A stretch of DNA of 64,000 nucleotides from Streptomyces sp. NBC_00457 (GCF_036014015.1 NZ_CP107905.1:6324001-6388000), one strand, 5' to 3'. Counted from the stretch's first letter, positions 8,746 through 17,555 are shown. Numbers and translations: made by a program. Notes: generated by a model from the sequence alone, not told the origin.

Positions 8746-9537
8746 TTGCTGACTGTGACCTCTGTGAATGTGAACGGGCTGCGTGCCGCCGCGAAGAAGG
8801 GCTTCGTGGAGTGGCTCGCGGAGACCGAAGCCGACGTGGTGTGCCTGCAGGAGGTGCGCGCCGAGCCGCAGCAGCTGCCGGAGCATGTGCGCACGCCCGA
8901 CGGCTGGCATGTCGTACACGCCCCCGCCGCCGCCAAGGGCCGCGCCGGCGTCTCCCTCTACTCCCGCCGCGAGCCCGACCGCATCCAAGTCGGCTTCGGT
9001 TCGGCCGAGTTCGACACCAGCGGCCGCTACGTCGAGGCCGACCTGCCAGGCGTCACCGTCGCCTCCCTCTACCTCCCCTCCGGCGAGGTCGGCACCGAGC
9101 GCCAGGACGAGAAGGTCCGCTTCATGGGCGAGTTCCTCGCCTATTTGAAGGGCCTGCGCGAGCGCGCCGCCGCCGACGGGCGTGAAGTCCTGGTCTGCGG
9201 CGACTGGAACATCGCCCACCAGCAGGCCGACCTCAAGAACTGGCGCGGCAACACCAAGAACTCCGGCTTCCTGCCGGAGGAACGGGAGTGGCTGTCCCGG
9301 GTGTTCGACGAGTACGTCGATGTGGTGCGGGCGCTGCATCCGGAGGTGGAGGGGCCGTATACGTGGTGGTCGTATCGGGGGCGGGCCTTCGACGGCGACG
9401 CGGGATGGAGGATCGACTACCACGTCTCGACGCCCGGGCTGGCCGCGAAAGCCCTCAAGGGGTACGTCGAGCGCGCGGCCACCCATGCCGAGCGGTGGTC
9501 GGACCACGCGCCCGTGACCGTGGTCTACGGGGCCTGA
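8746..9537 (+). CDS. xthA: Exodeoxyribonuclease III (AP endonuclease)
   Basis: A 263-residue ExoIII/Ape1-family nuclease that cleaves DNA at abasic sites and resects 3' ends in base-excision repair. Visible family motifs are SVNVNGLRAA (N-terminal Asn), VVCLQEVRAE (metal-binding Glu), VCGDWNIAHQQADLKNW (Asp and Asn of the active site), WRIDYHV and the terminal WSDHAPV (catalytic Asp-His). TTG at 8746 is preferred because it directly precedes the conserved N-terminal strand and has a TCTGGAGAG-like ribosome site 6-7 bp upstream; longer in-frame starts (from 8563) would overlap the divergent SDR gene. Followed by a strong terminator. Confidence 0.92.
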   Translation: MLTVTSVNVNGLRAAAKKGFVEWLAETEADVVCLQEVRAEPQQLPEHVRTPDGWHVVHAPAAAKGRAGVSLYSRREPDRIQVGFGSAEFDTSGRYVEADLPGVTVASLYLPSGEVGTERQDEKVRFMGEFLAYLKGLRERAAADGREVLVCGDWNIAHQQADLKNWRGNTKNSGFLPEEREWLSRVFDEYVDVVRALHPEVEGPYTWWSYRGRAFDGDAGWRIDYHVSTPGLAAKALKGYVERAATHAERWSDHAPVTVVYGA

Positions 9538-9563
9538 AGAGCCAGGCGTGAGGGCAAATGCGA

Positions 9564-9598
9564 ACGTGGGGTGCCCCGAAGAACAGGGCACCCCACGT
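9564..9598 (+). terminator. Bidirectional hairpin terminator
   Basis: A perfect 13-bp inverted repeat (arms 9564-9576 and 9586-9598, 9-nt loop) between the convergent exonuclease III gene and the small hydrophilic protein gene. Confidence 0.8.
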
Positions 9599-9625
9599 CA
9601 ACGGCTATAGCCGAACGCCGCTCGG

Positions 9626-9865
9626 TTAGGCGTCGTAGTCCTGATTGAACCGGTCCTCTTCCTCCCGCTGGAGACGCTCCGTCTCCTCGTCACGCGGCCG
9701 GCCACTTCGCTGAGGCTCCTGCTCCCGCCCGCGCTCCTCGCGCTGGCGCCCCTGCTCCTCGCGCGGGCGTCCCTGCTCTTCCCGCTGGCGCCCCTGCTGA
9801 GCCTTCTCCTTGGCCTGCTGCTGCCACTGCTCGGACTGGTCCTGGAACTTGTCCTTCATGCCCAT
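9626..9865 (-). CDS. Small hydrophilic Gln/Arg/Glu-rich protein
   Basis: A 79-residue protein with no hydrophobic segment. Residues 1-25 are MGMKDKFQDQSEQWQQQAKEKAQQ-like. The middle is a run of near-repeats of QGRxREEQGR (four copies, about residues 24-48), and the end is acidic (EEEDRFNQDYDA). It probably forms a charged helix or is disordered. The start ATG at 9865 has GGGAG about 9 bp upstream; a second ATG (9859) is an alternative. Similar short hydrophilic proteins are common in Streptomyces, but no function can be given from the sequence. Confidence 0.7.
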   Translation of the reverse strand: MGMKDKFQDQSEQWQQQAKEKAQQGRQREEQGRPREEQGRQREERGREQEPQRSGRPRDEETERLQREEEDRFNQDYDA

Positions 9866-9942
9866 GTGGTTTCACTCCCGAAATGGGTGAGGGGGATCGG
9901 GCTCGACCAGCCTCACACGCGGTGTGACGCTCCGCATGTCGA

Positions 9943-10827
9943 TCAGTTACGGCGCGTAACCCGCTCCTGCTCATCGGCGGAGCCCCCCGCACCGACCAGC
10001 CCCGTCCGCATGCCCTCCAGCTGATGAGCGAACCGCTTCATCTCCCGCTGCCCGACAGTCCCGATGACCCCCGGCAGATACCCCCGCACGCCCTGCATCC
10101 CGCGCAGCCACCACTGCCCGTACACATGGCCGGCCCGCCGTTCGATCCCGGCGACGATCCGGTCCACGGCGGGACCCAGCGGATAGGTCTTGTTGGCGGG
10201 CCAGGGCAACCGCTGCCGCAACTCCCGCATCACGTCGTCCTGGTCGGCCCCGCGCACCATGTCCGTGTCGGTCCACGACAGATACCCGACCCCGACCTTC
10301 ACGCCCTGGTACCCGACTTCGGCCCGCAGGCTGTGCGCGTACGCCTCGACGCCCGACTTGGACGCGCAGTACGCGGTCATCATCGGTGCCGGCGTGATGG
10401 CCGCGAGGGAGGCGATCTGGAGCAGATAGCCCCGGCTCTCCCGCAGAGCCGGCAGGAACGCGCGCGCCGTCACCGCCGACCCGATCAGATTGACCTCGAT
10501 CACCCGCCGCCAGGCATCGGGATCGGAGTCGGCGAAGGGACCGCCGGTCGCCACACCCGCGTTGGCGACCACGATGTCGACCTTCCCGAACCGCTCCTTC
10601 ACCTCGCCCGCCACCCGCGCCATCGCCTCGTGGTCGGTGACGTCGGCGTGCCAGTGGCCGCTGTCGCCGTGCAGCCGCTCGGCGACCTGCTTGAGCGCGT
10701 CCGGTTCCAGACCGACCAGCGCGAGCTTCGCGCCGCGCGCGGACAGCTTCCGGGCGAGCAGTTCGCCGACGCCGCGCGCGGCCCCGGTGACGACCGCGAC
10801 CTGCCCCTCCAGGCTGACTCTGCTCAT
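9943..10827 (-). CDS. SDR-family oxidoreductase (SadH-like)
   Basis: A 294-residue short-chain dehydrogenase with TGAARGVG (cofactor loop, about residues 15-22), a VANAG motif, catalytic Ser in LQIASLAAI and Tyr-x-x-x-Lys in YCASK. The C-terminal extension (WPANKTYPLGPAVDRIVAGIERR...) is typical of the SDR_c5/SadH-like group. It is the third gene of an operon: its ATG overlaps the hydrolase stop (ATGA), with AAGGAGG upstream. In mycobacterial mymA-type operons the order monooxygenase, hydrolase, SDR is similar, suggesting oxidation or reduction of a ketone or fatty substrate. That role is inference. Confidence 0.9.
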   Translation of the reverse strand: MSRVSLEGQVAVVTGAARGVGELLARKLSARGAKLALVGLEPDALKQVAERLHGDSGHWHADVTDHEAMARVAGEVKERFGKVDIVVANAGVATGGPFADSDPDAWRRVIEVNLIGSAVTARAFLPALRESRGYLLQIASLAAITPAPMMTAYCASKSGVEAYAHSLRAEVGYQGVKVGVGYLSWTDTDMVRGADQDDVMRELRQRLPWPANKTYPLGPAVDRIVAGIERRAGHVYGQWWLRGMQGVRGYLPGVIGTVGQREMKRFAHQLEGMRTGLVGAGGSADEQERVTRRN

Positions 10828-11741
10828 GCGCCCTCCTTGACCTGTGCGTACGTCGTGACGAGTTCCCGTATCTTCCCGGTGACCAGCTCGGGCGCCTCGA
10901 TCGGCGTCATATGGCCGAGCCCGGGCAGTTCGGTGATCCCGACGCAGTTCGGCAGCGCGGCGACCAGCGAGCGGGCGTGCACGACCGGCGTCAACCGGTC
11001 CGCCGTACCGACGACGACGGCCGTCGGCACCGTCAACTCCCGGACACCGTGGGCGACATCGAGCAGGTCGAGCACCTGCGACCAGGCGTACCGCACCTTG
11101 CGCGGACACGCGTGCACGATCCGCGCGCACGCCTCGACCATCTGCGGATGCGAACCCGGGCCCATCGTCGCGTACTTGAGGATCCGCCGGGCGAGCGGCG
11201 TGACCGGTCCGAGGGGTGCCCGGGAGCCGAGGATGCGCCGGGTCAGCGCGGTCCGCAGCCGCCCGGCCCGCATCGGTACGACCGTCGACTCGGCGACCAG
11301 CCGCGACGCCCCCGTGCTGCACAGCAGCACCGCCGCCGCATGCTGCCGGAACCCGGCCCGCGTGGAGGCGGCCATGACCGTCATCCCGCCCATGGAGTGC
11401 CCGGCGAGCACGGCCTTCTCGCCCGGCGCGAGAGCCGCTTTCAGTACGGCTTCGAGGTCGTCCGCGAGCGCGTCCGTACTGCAGGCACGGCTCGCGGGAC
11501 TGCGTCCGTGGCCGCGCTGGTCGTAGGCGATGACCCGGTGGTCGACGGCCAGTTCGCGTATCTGGGCCGCCCAGAAGGCGGTGGAGCAGGTCCAGCCGTG
11601 GGCGAGGACGACGGCGGGGGCGTTCTCGGGGCCGTGCACCTCGACGTGCAGCCGGGCGCCGTCGGCGGAGACGGCGGTGAGCTCGCGGGTGGGGACGGGT
11701 GGGGCGTACGGGCCGGAGGCCACGTGCATCAGACGGCTCAC
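10824..11741 (-). CDS. Alpha/beta hydrolase
   Basis: A 305-residue alpha/beta-hydrolase. It shows the oxyanion-hole HGWTCS motif, the nucleophile elbow GHSMGG, the acid region VVGTADRLTP and the catalytic His in GLGHMTPIEAP. The GTG start at 11741 overlaps the upstream monooxygenase stop by 4 bp, and its own stop overlaps the downstream SDR start by 4 bp, so the three genes are translationally coupled. Sitting after a Baeyer-Villiger-type monooxygenase, it may hydrolyse the ester or lactone produced. This coupling of functions is inferred from the operon. Confidence 0.9.
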   Translation of the reverse strand: MSRLMHVASGPYAPPVPTRELTAVSADGARLHVEVHGPENAPAVVLAHGWTCSTAFWAAQIRELAVDHRVIAYDQRGHGRSPASRACSTDALADDLEAVLKAALAPGEKAVLAGHSMGGMTVMAASTRAGFRQHAAAVLLCSTGASRLVAESTVVPMRAGRLRTALTRRILGSRAPLGPVTPLARRILKYATMGPGSHPQMVEACARIVHACPRKVRYAWSQVLDLLDVAHGVRELTVPTAVVVGTADRLTPVVHARSLVAALPNCVGITELPGLGHMTPIEAPELVTGKIRELVTTYAQVKEGA

Positions 11742-13243
11742 GCGTCCACCTCGGCCTTCTTCTGCGCGGAGACCCGCAGGACGTCGTACTCCGACAGATC
11801 CACCCGCCGCGTCGCCCGCCGGAACTCGGTCGTCGTGCCCGGCCAGATGGTGGTGTTGCGGCCGCTGGCGTCCAGGTACCAGCTGGTGCAGCCGCCGGTG
11901 TTCCACACGGTGCGCCGCATGCGCTCCTGCACCTTGTCGTTCCAGGCCTGTACGGCATCCGGGCGGGCGTCGAGGGCGGCGCGACCGCCCAGCACGTCCA
12001 ACTGCCGTACGAAGTCGGCCAGGTAGTTCAGCTGGGACTCGATCATCAGGATCATCGAGGAGTTCCCCAGCCCCGTATTGGGCCCGATGATCGTCATCCA
12101 GTTGGGGAACCCGGCCGCCGAGGCTCCGCGCAGCGCCTTCATGCCCGTCTTCCATGCCTCGGCGAGCGTCCGCCCGTCCGCGCCCACCACCCGTTCGGCG
12201 ATGGGCATGTCGGTGACGTGGAAGCCGGTCCCGAAGATGATCGCGTCGACCTCGGCCTCACTGCCGTCGGCGGCGACGAGGGTGGAGTCCCTGATTTCGC
12301 TGAGCCCGCTCGCGACGACGTCGACGCCCGGCCGGGCGAGCGCCGGATAGTAGTCGCTGGAGAGCAGGATCCGCTTGCAGCCGATGCGGTAGTCGGGGGT
12401 CAACTTCGCGCGCAGGGCCGGATCCTTGATGAAACGGGCCATGTTGCGCTTCGCCAACTGCTCCACCATCCCCAGCTCGTTGGGGCGCTTGGTGAAGGCC
12501 TGGACCTGCAACTCCCGTATGCCCCACAGCAGTCCACGTCGGGCCTGGGCGGTGAAGGGCAGGGCCCTGTGCAGTGCGCGCTCCGCGCCGCTGATCGCCC
12601 GGTCGACGCGGGGCAGCACCCAGGGCGGGGTGCGCTGGAAGAGGGTGAGCCGCTCGGCGAGGGGCTGGATGGCCGGCACGATCTGGATGGCCGAGGCGCC
12701 CGTCCCGACCACGGCGACCCGCTTGCCGCGCAGGTCGTAGTCATGGTCCCAGCGGGCCGAGTGGAAGACCTTGCCGGGGAAGGAGTCGAGCCCCGGTATG
12801 TCCGGGATCTTGGGCTCGGACAGCGGCCCCGTGGCGGAGACGACGATGTCCGCCGAGAGGGAGCCGCTGCTCGTCTCGATGTCCCAGCAGAGCCGTTCGC
12901 CGCTCCAGGTCATGCGCTGGACCTCGGAGTTGAAGCGGATGTGGGGCCGGAGCCGGAAGACGTCGGCGACGTGCTCCAGGTAGGCGCGGATGTGCCGCTG
13001 CCCGGAGAAGGCGCGAGGCCAGTCGGGGTTGGGCGCGAAGGAGAACGAATACAGATGGGACGGCACATCGCACGCGCACCCGGGATAACTGTTGTCCCGC
13101 CAGGTGCCGCCGACGCTGCCGGCCCGCTCCAGTACGACGAAGTCGGTGACACCCTCGCGCCGCAGCCGTACGGCGGCTCCCAGCCCGCCGAACCCGGACC
13201 CGACCACCGCCACCCGCACATGCTCGTGCTCCTGCTGGGCCAT
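11738..13243 (-). CDS. Flavin-containing Baeyer-Villiger-type monooxygenase
   Basis: A 501-residue FAD/NADPH monooxygenase. The N-terminal dinucleotide fold VAVVGSGFGGLGAAVRL is followed by GGTWRDNSYPGCACDVPSHLYSFS. The Baeyer-Villiger fingerprint FxGxxxHxxxW is present as FPGKVFHSARW (about residues 155-165), with the second Rossmann motif VAVVGTGASAIQ after it. Such enzymes insert oxygen next to a ketone to give an ester or lactone. The ATG at 13243 has GGAGGCGGG immediately upstream and fits the family N-terminus; 29 extra in-frame residues upstream are low-complexity and rejected. First gene of a three-gene operon divergent from a MerR regulator. Confidence 0.92.
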   Translation of the reverse strand: MAQQEHEHVRVAVVGSGFGGLGAAVRLRREGVTDFVVLERAGSVGGTWRDNSYPGCACDVPSHLYSFSFAPNPDWPRAFSGQRHIRAYLEHVADVFRLRPHIRFNSEVQRMTWSGERLCWDIETSSGSLSADIVVSATGPLSEPKIPDIPGLDSFPGKVFHSARWDHDYDLRGKRVAVVGTGASAIQIVPAIQPLAERLTLFQRTPPWVLPRVDRAISGAERALHRALPFTAQARRGLLWGIRELQVQAFTKRPNELGMVEQLAKRNMARFIKDPALRAKLTPDYRIGCKRILLSSDYYPALARPGVDVVASGLSEIRDSTLVAADGSEAEVDAIIFGTGFHVTDMPIAERVVGADGRTLAEAWKTGMKALRGASAAGFPNWMTIIGPNTGLGNSSMILMIESQLNYLADFVRQLDVLGGRAALDARPDAVQAWNDKVQERMRRTVWNTGGCTSWYLDASGRNTTIWPGTTTEFRRATRRVDLSEYDVLRVSAQKKAEVDA

Positions 13244-13318
13244 CCCGCCTCCATGCATCCGACTGCTTCCGCTGCGTTCGCTGCATCCGCCGCATTCGCT
13301 GCATCCGCTCACGACTCT

Positions 13319-13334
13319 GCCAGTGAACACTGGC
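13319..13334. promoter_or_regulatory. Palindrome between BVMO operon and merR
   Basis: A perfect inverted repeat with 7-bp arms (GCCAGTG-AA-CACTGGC), 76 bp upstream of the monooxygenase start and 86 bp before the divergent MerR start. A second short palindrome (TACCGgCGGTA, 13392-13402) lies near the merR start. Either could be the regulator's operator. Confidence 0.4.
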
Positions 13335-13419
13335 GCAATGGGAGAGTAGGGCAGGACCGTACTGATGGGTAGGGGTCGCGCGCGGGAAAGTTACCGGCGG
13401 TACAACATAGGCTTCCGGC

Positions 13420-14073
13420 GTGGCAGAAGACGGAGGACGACGCGAGTACCGCATGGAGGAGCTGGCCCGCCTGGCCGGCATCACCGTCCGCACCCTGCGC
13501 TTCTACCGCGAACGCAAGCTGATCCGGCCACCCCGCCGCGAGGGCCGCATCGCCTGGTACGACGACCACCACCTGGCCCGCCTGCGCACGATCGCGGCCC
13601 TGCTGGAACGCGGCCACACCCTCAACGGCATCGCGGAGCTCGCGGAGGCCCTCGAACATGGCCGCGACGTCGCCGACGTACTCGGCGTGGACACCCCCAC
13701 CGAAGAGGAGCCGGTCCACCTCACCCCCGAGGAACTCGCCGCCCGCTTCGAGGGCGAGGTCACCCCCGAAAACCTCGCTGCCGCGATGGACCTCGGCTAC
13801 CTCGGCACCGACGGCGACGAGATCGTCCACGTCAGCCGCCGCCTGCTGGACGTGTCAGCCGCCCTCGTCCGCGAAGGCATCCCCTTGGCAGAAGTCCTGG
13901 CAGCCGGCAAACAGGTACGCGAACACGTCGACGCCCTCGCCGAACTCTTCGCCGACGTGGTGCTCCGCCATGCCACGGAGGACGACATGCAGCGTCTGCG
14001 GCCGCTGGCGCGGAGCGTGGTGGAGGCGGAACTTTCGCTGGCTATGGACCGGCGGATGCGGAAGCGGTCGTAG
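13420..14073 (+). CDS. MerR-family transcriptional regulator
   Basis: A 217-residue regulator. The N-terminal winged helix-turn-helix is clear (YRMEELARLAGITVRTLRFYRERKLI, about residues 9-34), followed by the dimerisation helix LRTIAALLERGHTLNGIAELAEAL. The C-terminal ~110 residues are helical and acidic and lack obvious metal-binding cysteines, so an organic inducer is more likely than a metal. It is divergent from the BVMO-hydrolase-SDR operon and is the obvious candidate regulator of it. GTG start at 13420. Confidence 0.9.
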   Translation: MAEDGGRREYRMEELARLAGITVRTLRFYRERKLIRPPRREGRIAWYDDHHLARLRTIAALLERGHTLNGIAELAEALEHGRDVADVLGVDTPTEEEPVHLTPEELAARFEGEVTPENLAAAMDLGYLGTDGDEIVHVSRRLLDVSAALVREGIPLAEVLAAGKQVREHVDALAELFADVVLRHATEDDMQRLRPLARSVVEAELSLAMDRRMRKRS

Positions 14074-14074
14074 T

Positions 14075-14128
14075 CGTGTTTCGGCTTTCCCGCCGTGGGG
14101 GCTTGTCGCGCAGTTCCCCGCGCCCCTA
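14075..14128 (+). repeat. Dispersed intergenic repeat, type A copy 1
   Basis: GC-rich sequence between the convergent merR and tricorn genes. Its core (14104-14127, beginning TGTCGCGCAGTTCCCCGCGC) recurs in opposite orientation at 44020-44067 and shares its end with the type B copies near 29.1, 34.6 and 62.5 kb. Confidence 0.7.
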
Positions 14129-14149
14129 GGTGGGACAACATGCCCTTTC

Positions 14150-17100
14150 TCAAGACCTTGGCGGCAATTTTGGTCTTGAGCGGTCCGGTACGTGGCTGTA
14201 GTCCGGGGGTGTTGCCGGAGGCGTCGTCTGGAGTAGGTCCAGGGCCAGCCGTACCGCGTCGTCCAGCTGGGCATGTCTGCCCTCTGCCCAGTCCAGGGGT
14301 GTGCGGAGGATTTCCAGGTCGGGGGTGACGCCGTGGTTTTCGATGGACCAGCCGTATGCGTCGAACCAGGCCGCGTTCATGGGGACCGTGATGACGGTGC
14401 CGTCGCCGAGGCGGTGGCGGCCGGTCATGCCGACCACTCCGCCCCAGGTGCGCTGGCCGACGACCGGGCCGAGCTTGAGGAGCTTGAAGGCTGCCGTGAT
14501 CATGTCGCCGTCGGAGGAGGTTGCCTCGTCGGCCAGGGCTACCACCGGGCCCCTCGGGGCGTTCGACGCGTACGACACCGGCTGGGCGTTTCTCGTCAGG
14601 TCCCAGCCGAGGATGGTGCGGGTGAGTTTTTCGACGACGAGTTCGCTGATGTGGCCGCCGGCGTTGCCGCGTACGTCGACGATGAGGGCCGGCCGGGAGA
14701 CCTCCATACGCAGGTCGCGGTTGAACTGGGCCCAGCCGGAGCCGCCCATGTCGGGGATGTGGAGGTAGCCGCAGCGGCCGCCGCTCAACTCGCGTACGAC
14801 CGCGCGGCGTTTGGCCACCCAGTCCTGGTAGCGGAGGGGGCGTTCGTCGATCAGGGGGACTACGGCGACCCTGCGGGAGCGGCCCTCGCCCTCGGCGGGG
14901 GTGAACGTCAGCTCCACCGTCGTACCGCCTGCTCCCGCAAGGAGTGGGTACGGGCCTGTGTCCGCGTCCACCGGGCGGCCGTCCACGTGGGTCAGTACCG
15001 CGCCCTCGCGGATGCCCGTGCCGGCGAGAGGGGAGCGGGCCTTGGAGTCGGACGACTCGCCGGGCAGGATGCGCTTGACCGTCCAGCCGCCGTCCCTGCG
15101 GACGAAGTTGGCGCCGAGGAGACCCTGCCAACGCTGGTAGTGCGGGGGGCCTTCGTTGCGGCGGGCGGCGGAGACGTAGGCGTGGGAGGTGCCCAGTTCG
15201 CCGAGCACCTCGCGGAGCAGGTCCGCGAACTCGTCGGGGGAGGCCACTCGTTCGAGCAGCGGGCGGTACTGGTCCAGCACCGCGTCCCAGTCGATGCCGC
15301 ACATGCCGGGTTCCCAGAAGTAGGCGCGGATCAGGCGGCCCGCCTCCTCGTACGACTGGTTCCACTCGGCGACCGGGTCGACCTCGTGCAGGATGCGGCG
15401 GAGGTCGATCCAGACGGTCGTATCGCTGTCGCCTGATTCGGTGGAGGGGACGGCTCGCAGGTCGCCCTCGTCGACGACGACCAGGCGGGTGCCGTCGCCG
15501 CTCACCGCGAACCAGTCCAGGTGCTCGACCAGTTCGGACTTCTTCGCCTTGGTGATGTTGAAGTATTCGAGGGTGGGGCGGCCGGTCGTGTCGTCGGGAT
15601 TGGCGAACGTCTCGCCCAGCGCGCCCGAGATCGGCCAGCGCAGCCAGACCAGGCCGCCGCCGGACACCGGGTACAGCGCCGAGTACTTGGAGGCGGCGAC
15701 CGGGAAGGGGGTGACCCTGCTTTCCAGGCCTTCCACTTCGACCGTCACCGCGCCGTCGCCGCCCTCGTCGTCCTCCACCGGGTCCAGGCCGCCCGCCGCC
15801 GGGCGGCCCTCGGGGTTCAGGGCGAAGGGGGAGGGGGTCGCGGAGGACAGCGGGACCAGGTAGGGGCGGCAGCCGAGGGGGAAGGAGAGGTCGCCGGTGT
15901 GGACGTCGTACACCGGGTCGAAGCCTCGCCAGGACAGGAAGGCCAGGTAGCGGCCGTCTCGCGTGAAGACGGGGTTCTCGTCCTCGAAGCGGCCGTTGGT
16001 CACGTCGACGATGAAACGGTCCTTGATCCTCGCCATCTTGATCTGGCGGAGCGTGCGGCCGATCCCCGGGTGCGACCACGTGAGCCATGCCCCGTCGGGG
16101 GAGAACGCCAGGTCCCGCACCGGGCCGTTGATCGAGCGGATCAGCTCCGTGACCTCGCCGTTCGAGTCCTCTGTCGCGTCGATGAGCAGGAGGCGGCCGT
16201 CGTGCGAGGCCATCGCCAGGCGCTCGCCCTGGGGGTCGGAGACCAGCTCCAGGACGCGGCCCAGTTCGCCGGAGGCGAGGCGGCGGGGGGCGCGGTCGCC
16301 CGTCGCGCGCGGCAGGTACGCGATCTCGACGGCGTCCTCGCCCGCCGCGTCCGTGACGTACGCGACCTGGCCGACCTTGCCGAGCATCTCCGGGAGCCGG
16401 ACCCGTACGCCCGGAGTGTCGGTGATCGTGCGGGCCGGGCCGTCGCGGTGGGTCAGCCAGTAGAGACTTCCTCGTACGATCACCGCGCTCGCGCGGCCCG
16501 TCTCGTCGACGGAGATGCCGTCGATGTGCTGGGCGGCGGGCACCTGATACCGGCGGCGGCCGGCGCGGGGGCCGCTCAGGCGTATGTCGAGCTTGCGCGG
16601 CTTCGAATCGGCGGTCAGGTCGTCGACGATCCACAGGTCGCCCGCGCACTGGTAGACGACGCGTGTGCCGTCGCTCGCGGCGTGCCGGGCGTAGAAGGCG
16701 TCGTGGTCGGTGTGGCGGCGCAGGTCGGAGCCGTCGTAGGCGCACGAGTAGAGGTTGCCGACGCCCTCGTGGTCGGAGAGGAAGGCGATGCGGGAGCCGA
16801 CGAACAGGGGCGCTTCGAGGTGGCCGTCCACGTGCGCGAGGAGCCGGTCGCCGTGCAGCCAGAGGCGGCCCATGGCACCGCCCCGGTAGCGCTTCCAGGC
16901 GGCCGGTTCGTGCGGCGGGGTGCCGGTGAGGAGCAGGCTCTTGCGCTCGCCGTCGAGGTCGGCGACCTGGATGTCGGAGACCGGCCCCCAGGGGAGCTTG
17001 CGGCCGGGGTCGCCGTCGGGGGTCACCTTGTAGGCCCAGGTGAAGTAGGAGAAGGGCTCGCCGTGGGAGGCAACGGCGAGGATGTCGCCGTCCGGGGTCC

Positions 17101-17377
17101 AGCCGCACACCCGGGTGTCCGCGCTGCCCCAGTACGTCAGCTGCCGTCCGGCGCCACCGTCCACCGGCACGACATGGATCTCCGGGACCAGACTGCGCCA
17201 GCTCGTGTACGCGATATGGCGGCCGTCGGGCGAGAAGCGGGGGTGGCCGGCCTTGGTGCGGTCGACGGTGAGCCGCCAGGCTCGGCCCGGTCCGTCGAGG
17301 GGGGCCAGCCACAGGTCGTCCTCGGTCACGAAGCACAGCAGGTCGCCGCTGAGGTGCGGCAGGCGCAGATAGCTCAC
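14150..17377 (-). CDS. Tricorn protease homologue
   Basis: A 1075-residue cytosolic tricorn peptidase that degrades short peptides downstream of the proteasome or other proteases. Order: two N-terminal beta-propeller regions with WD-like repeats (about residues 10-330 and 330-640), the C1 helical domain, a PDZ domain (around residues 750-850) and an S41-type catalytic domain. The latter has GNAGGHISEL, TSSDGDM (nucleophile Ser near residue 955) and NHGVTPD (the charge-relay Glu is the preceding residue in SIENHGV). The GTG at 17377 matches the family N-terminus (YLRLPHLSGDLLCF...). It is divergent from the tetR gene, whose operator lies 72 bp upstream. Confidence 0.93.
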   Translation of the reverse strand: MSYLRLPHLSGDLLCFVTEDDLWLAPLDGPGRAWRLTVDRTKAGHPRFSPDGRHIAYTSWRSLVPEIHVVPVDGGAGRQLTYWGSADTRVCGWTPDGDILAVASHGEPFSYFTWAYKVTPDGDPGRKLPWGPVSDIQVADLDGERKSLLLTGTPPHEPAAWKRYRGGAMGRLWLHGDRLLAHVDGHLEAPLFVGSRIAFLSDHEGVGNLYSCAYDGSDLRRHTDHDAFYARHAASDGTRVVYQCAGDLWIVDDLTADSKPRKLDIRLSGPRAGRRRYQVPAAQHIDGISVDETGRASAVIVRGSLYWLTHRDGPARTITDTPGVRVRLPEMLGKVGQVAYVTDAAGEDAVEIAYLPRATGDRAPRRLASGELGRVLELVSDPQGERLAMASHDGRLLLIDATEDSNGEVTELIRSINGPVRDLAFSPDGAWLTWSHPGIGRTLRQIKMARIKDRFIVDVTNGRFEDENPVFTRDGRYLAFLSWRGFDPVYDVHTGDLSFPLGCRPYLVPLSSATPSPFALNPEGRPAAGGLDPVEDDEGGDGAVTVEVEGLESRVTPFPVAASKYSALYPVSGGGLVWLRWPISGALGETFANPDDTTGRPTLEYFNITKAKKSELVEHLDWFAVSGDGTRLVVVDEGDLRAVPSTESGDSDTTVWIDLRRILHEVDPVAEWNQSYEEAGRLIRAYFWEPGMCGIDWDAVLDQYRPLLERVASPDEFADLLREVLGELGTSHAYVSAARRNEGPPHYQRWQGLLGANFVRRDGGWTVKRILPGESSDSKARSPLAGTGIREGAVLTHVDGRPVDADTGPYPLLAGAGGTTVELTFTPAEGEGRSRRVAVVPLIDERPLRYQDWVAKRRAVVRELSGGRCGYLHIPDMGGSGWAQFNRDLRMEVSRPALIVDVRGNAGGHISELVVEKLTRTILGWDLTRNAQPVSYASNAPRGPVVALADEATSSDGDMITAAFKLLKLGPVVGQRTWGGVVGMTGRHRLGDGTVITVPMNAAWFDAYGWSIENHGVTPDLEILRTPLDWAEGRHAQLDDAVRLALDLLQTTPPATPPDYSHVPDRSRPKLPPRS

Positions 17378-17448
17378 CTCCCCATGCTTTTCCCGTCGAT
17401 GGGCCCGGGCAACTTATGCGGAACGAACACACGTGAGCCAGCACACGT

Positions 17449-17463
17449 ACGAAACGGTTTCGT
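17449..17463. promoter_or_regulatory. TetR-type operator, site 1
   Basis: A perfect 15-bp palindrome, ACGAAACGGTTTCGT. Together with site 2 it flanks a promoter-like TACATT (17481-17486) upstream of the tetR gene, so it is a likely autoregulatory operator. It is also 72 bp from the divergent tricorn start. Confidence 0.65.
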
Positions 17464-17494
17464 TTCGCGGAAGTCTGCGCTACATTCGTGACGT

Positions 17495-17509
17495 ACGAAA
17501 CAGTGTCGT
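17495..17509. promoter_or_regulatory. TetR-type operator, site 2
   Basis: ACGAAACAGTGTCGT, the site-1 sequence with one arm mismatch and a changed centre. It begins 46 bp after site 1 and ends 46 bp before the tetR ATG. Confidence 0.6.
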
Positions 17510-17555
17510 TCGAAGGCCGGGTTACTCCGGCGAGGAGCAGGAGAAGGTGAGTGGG

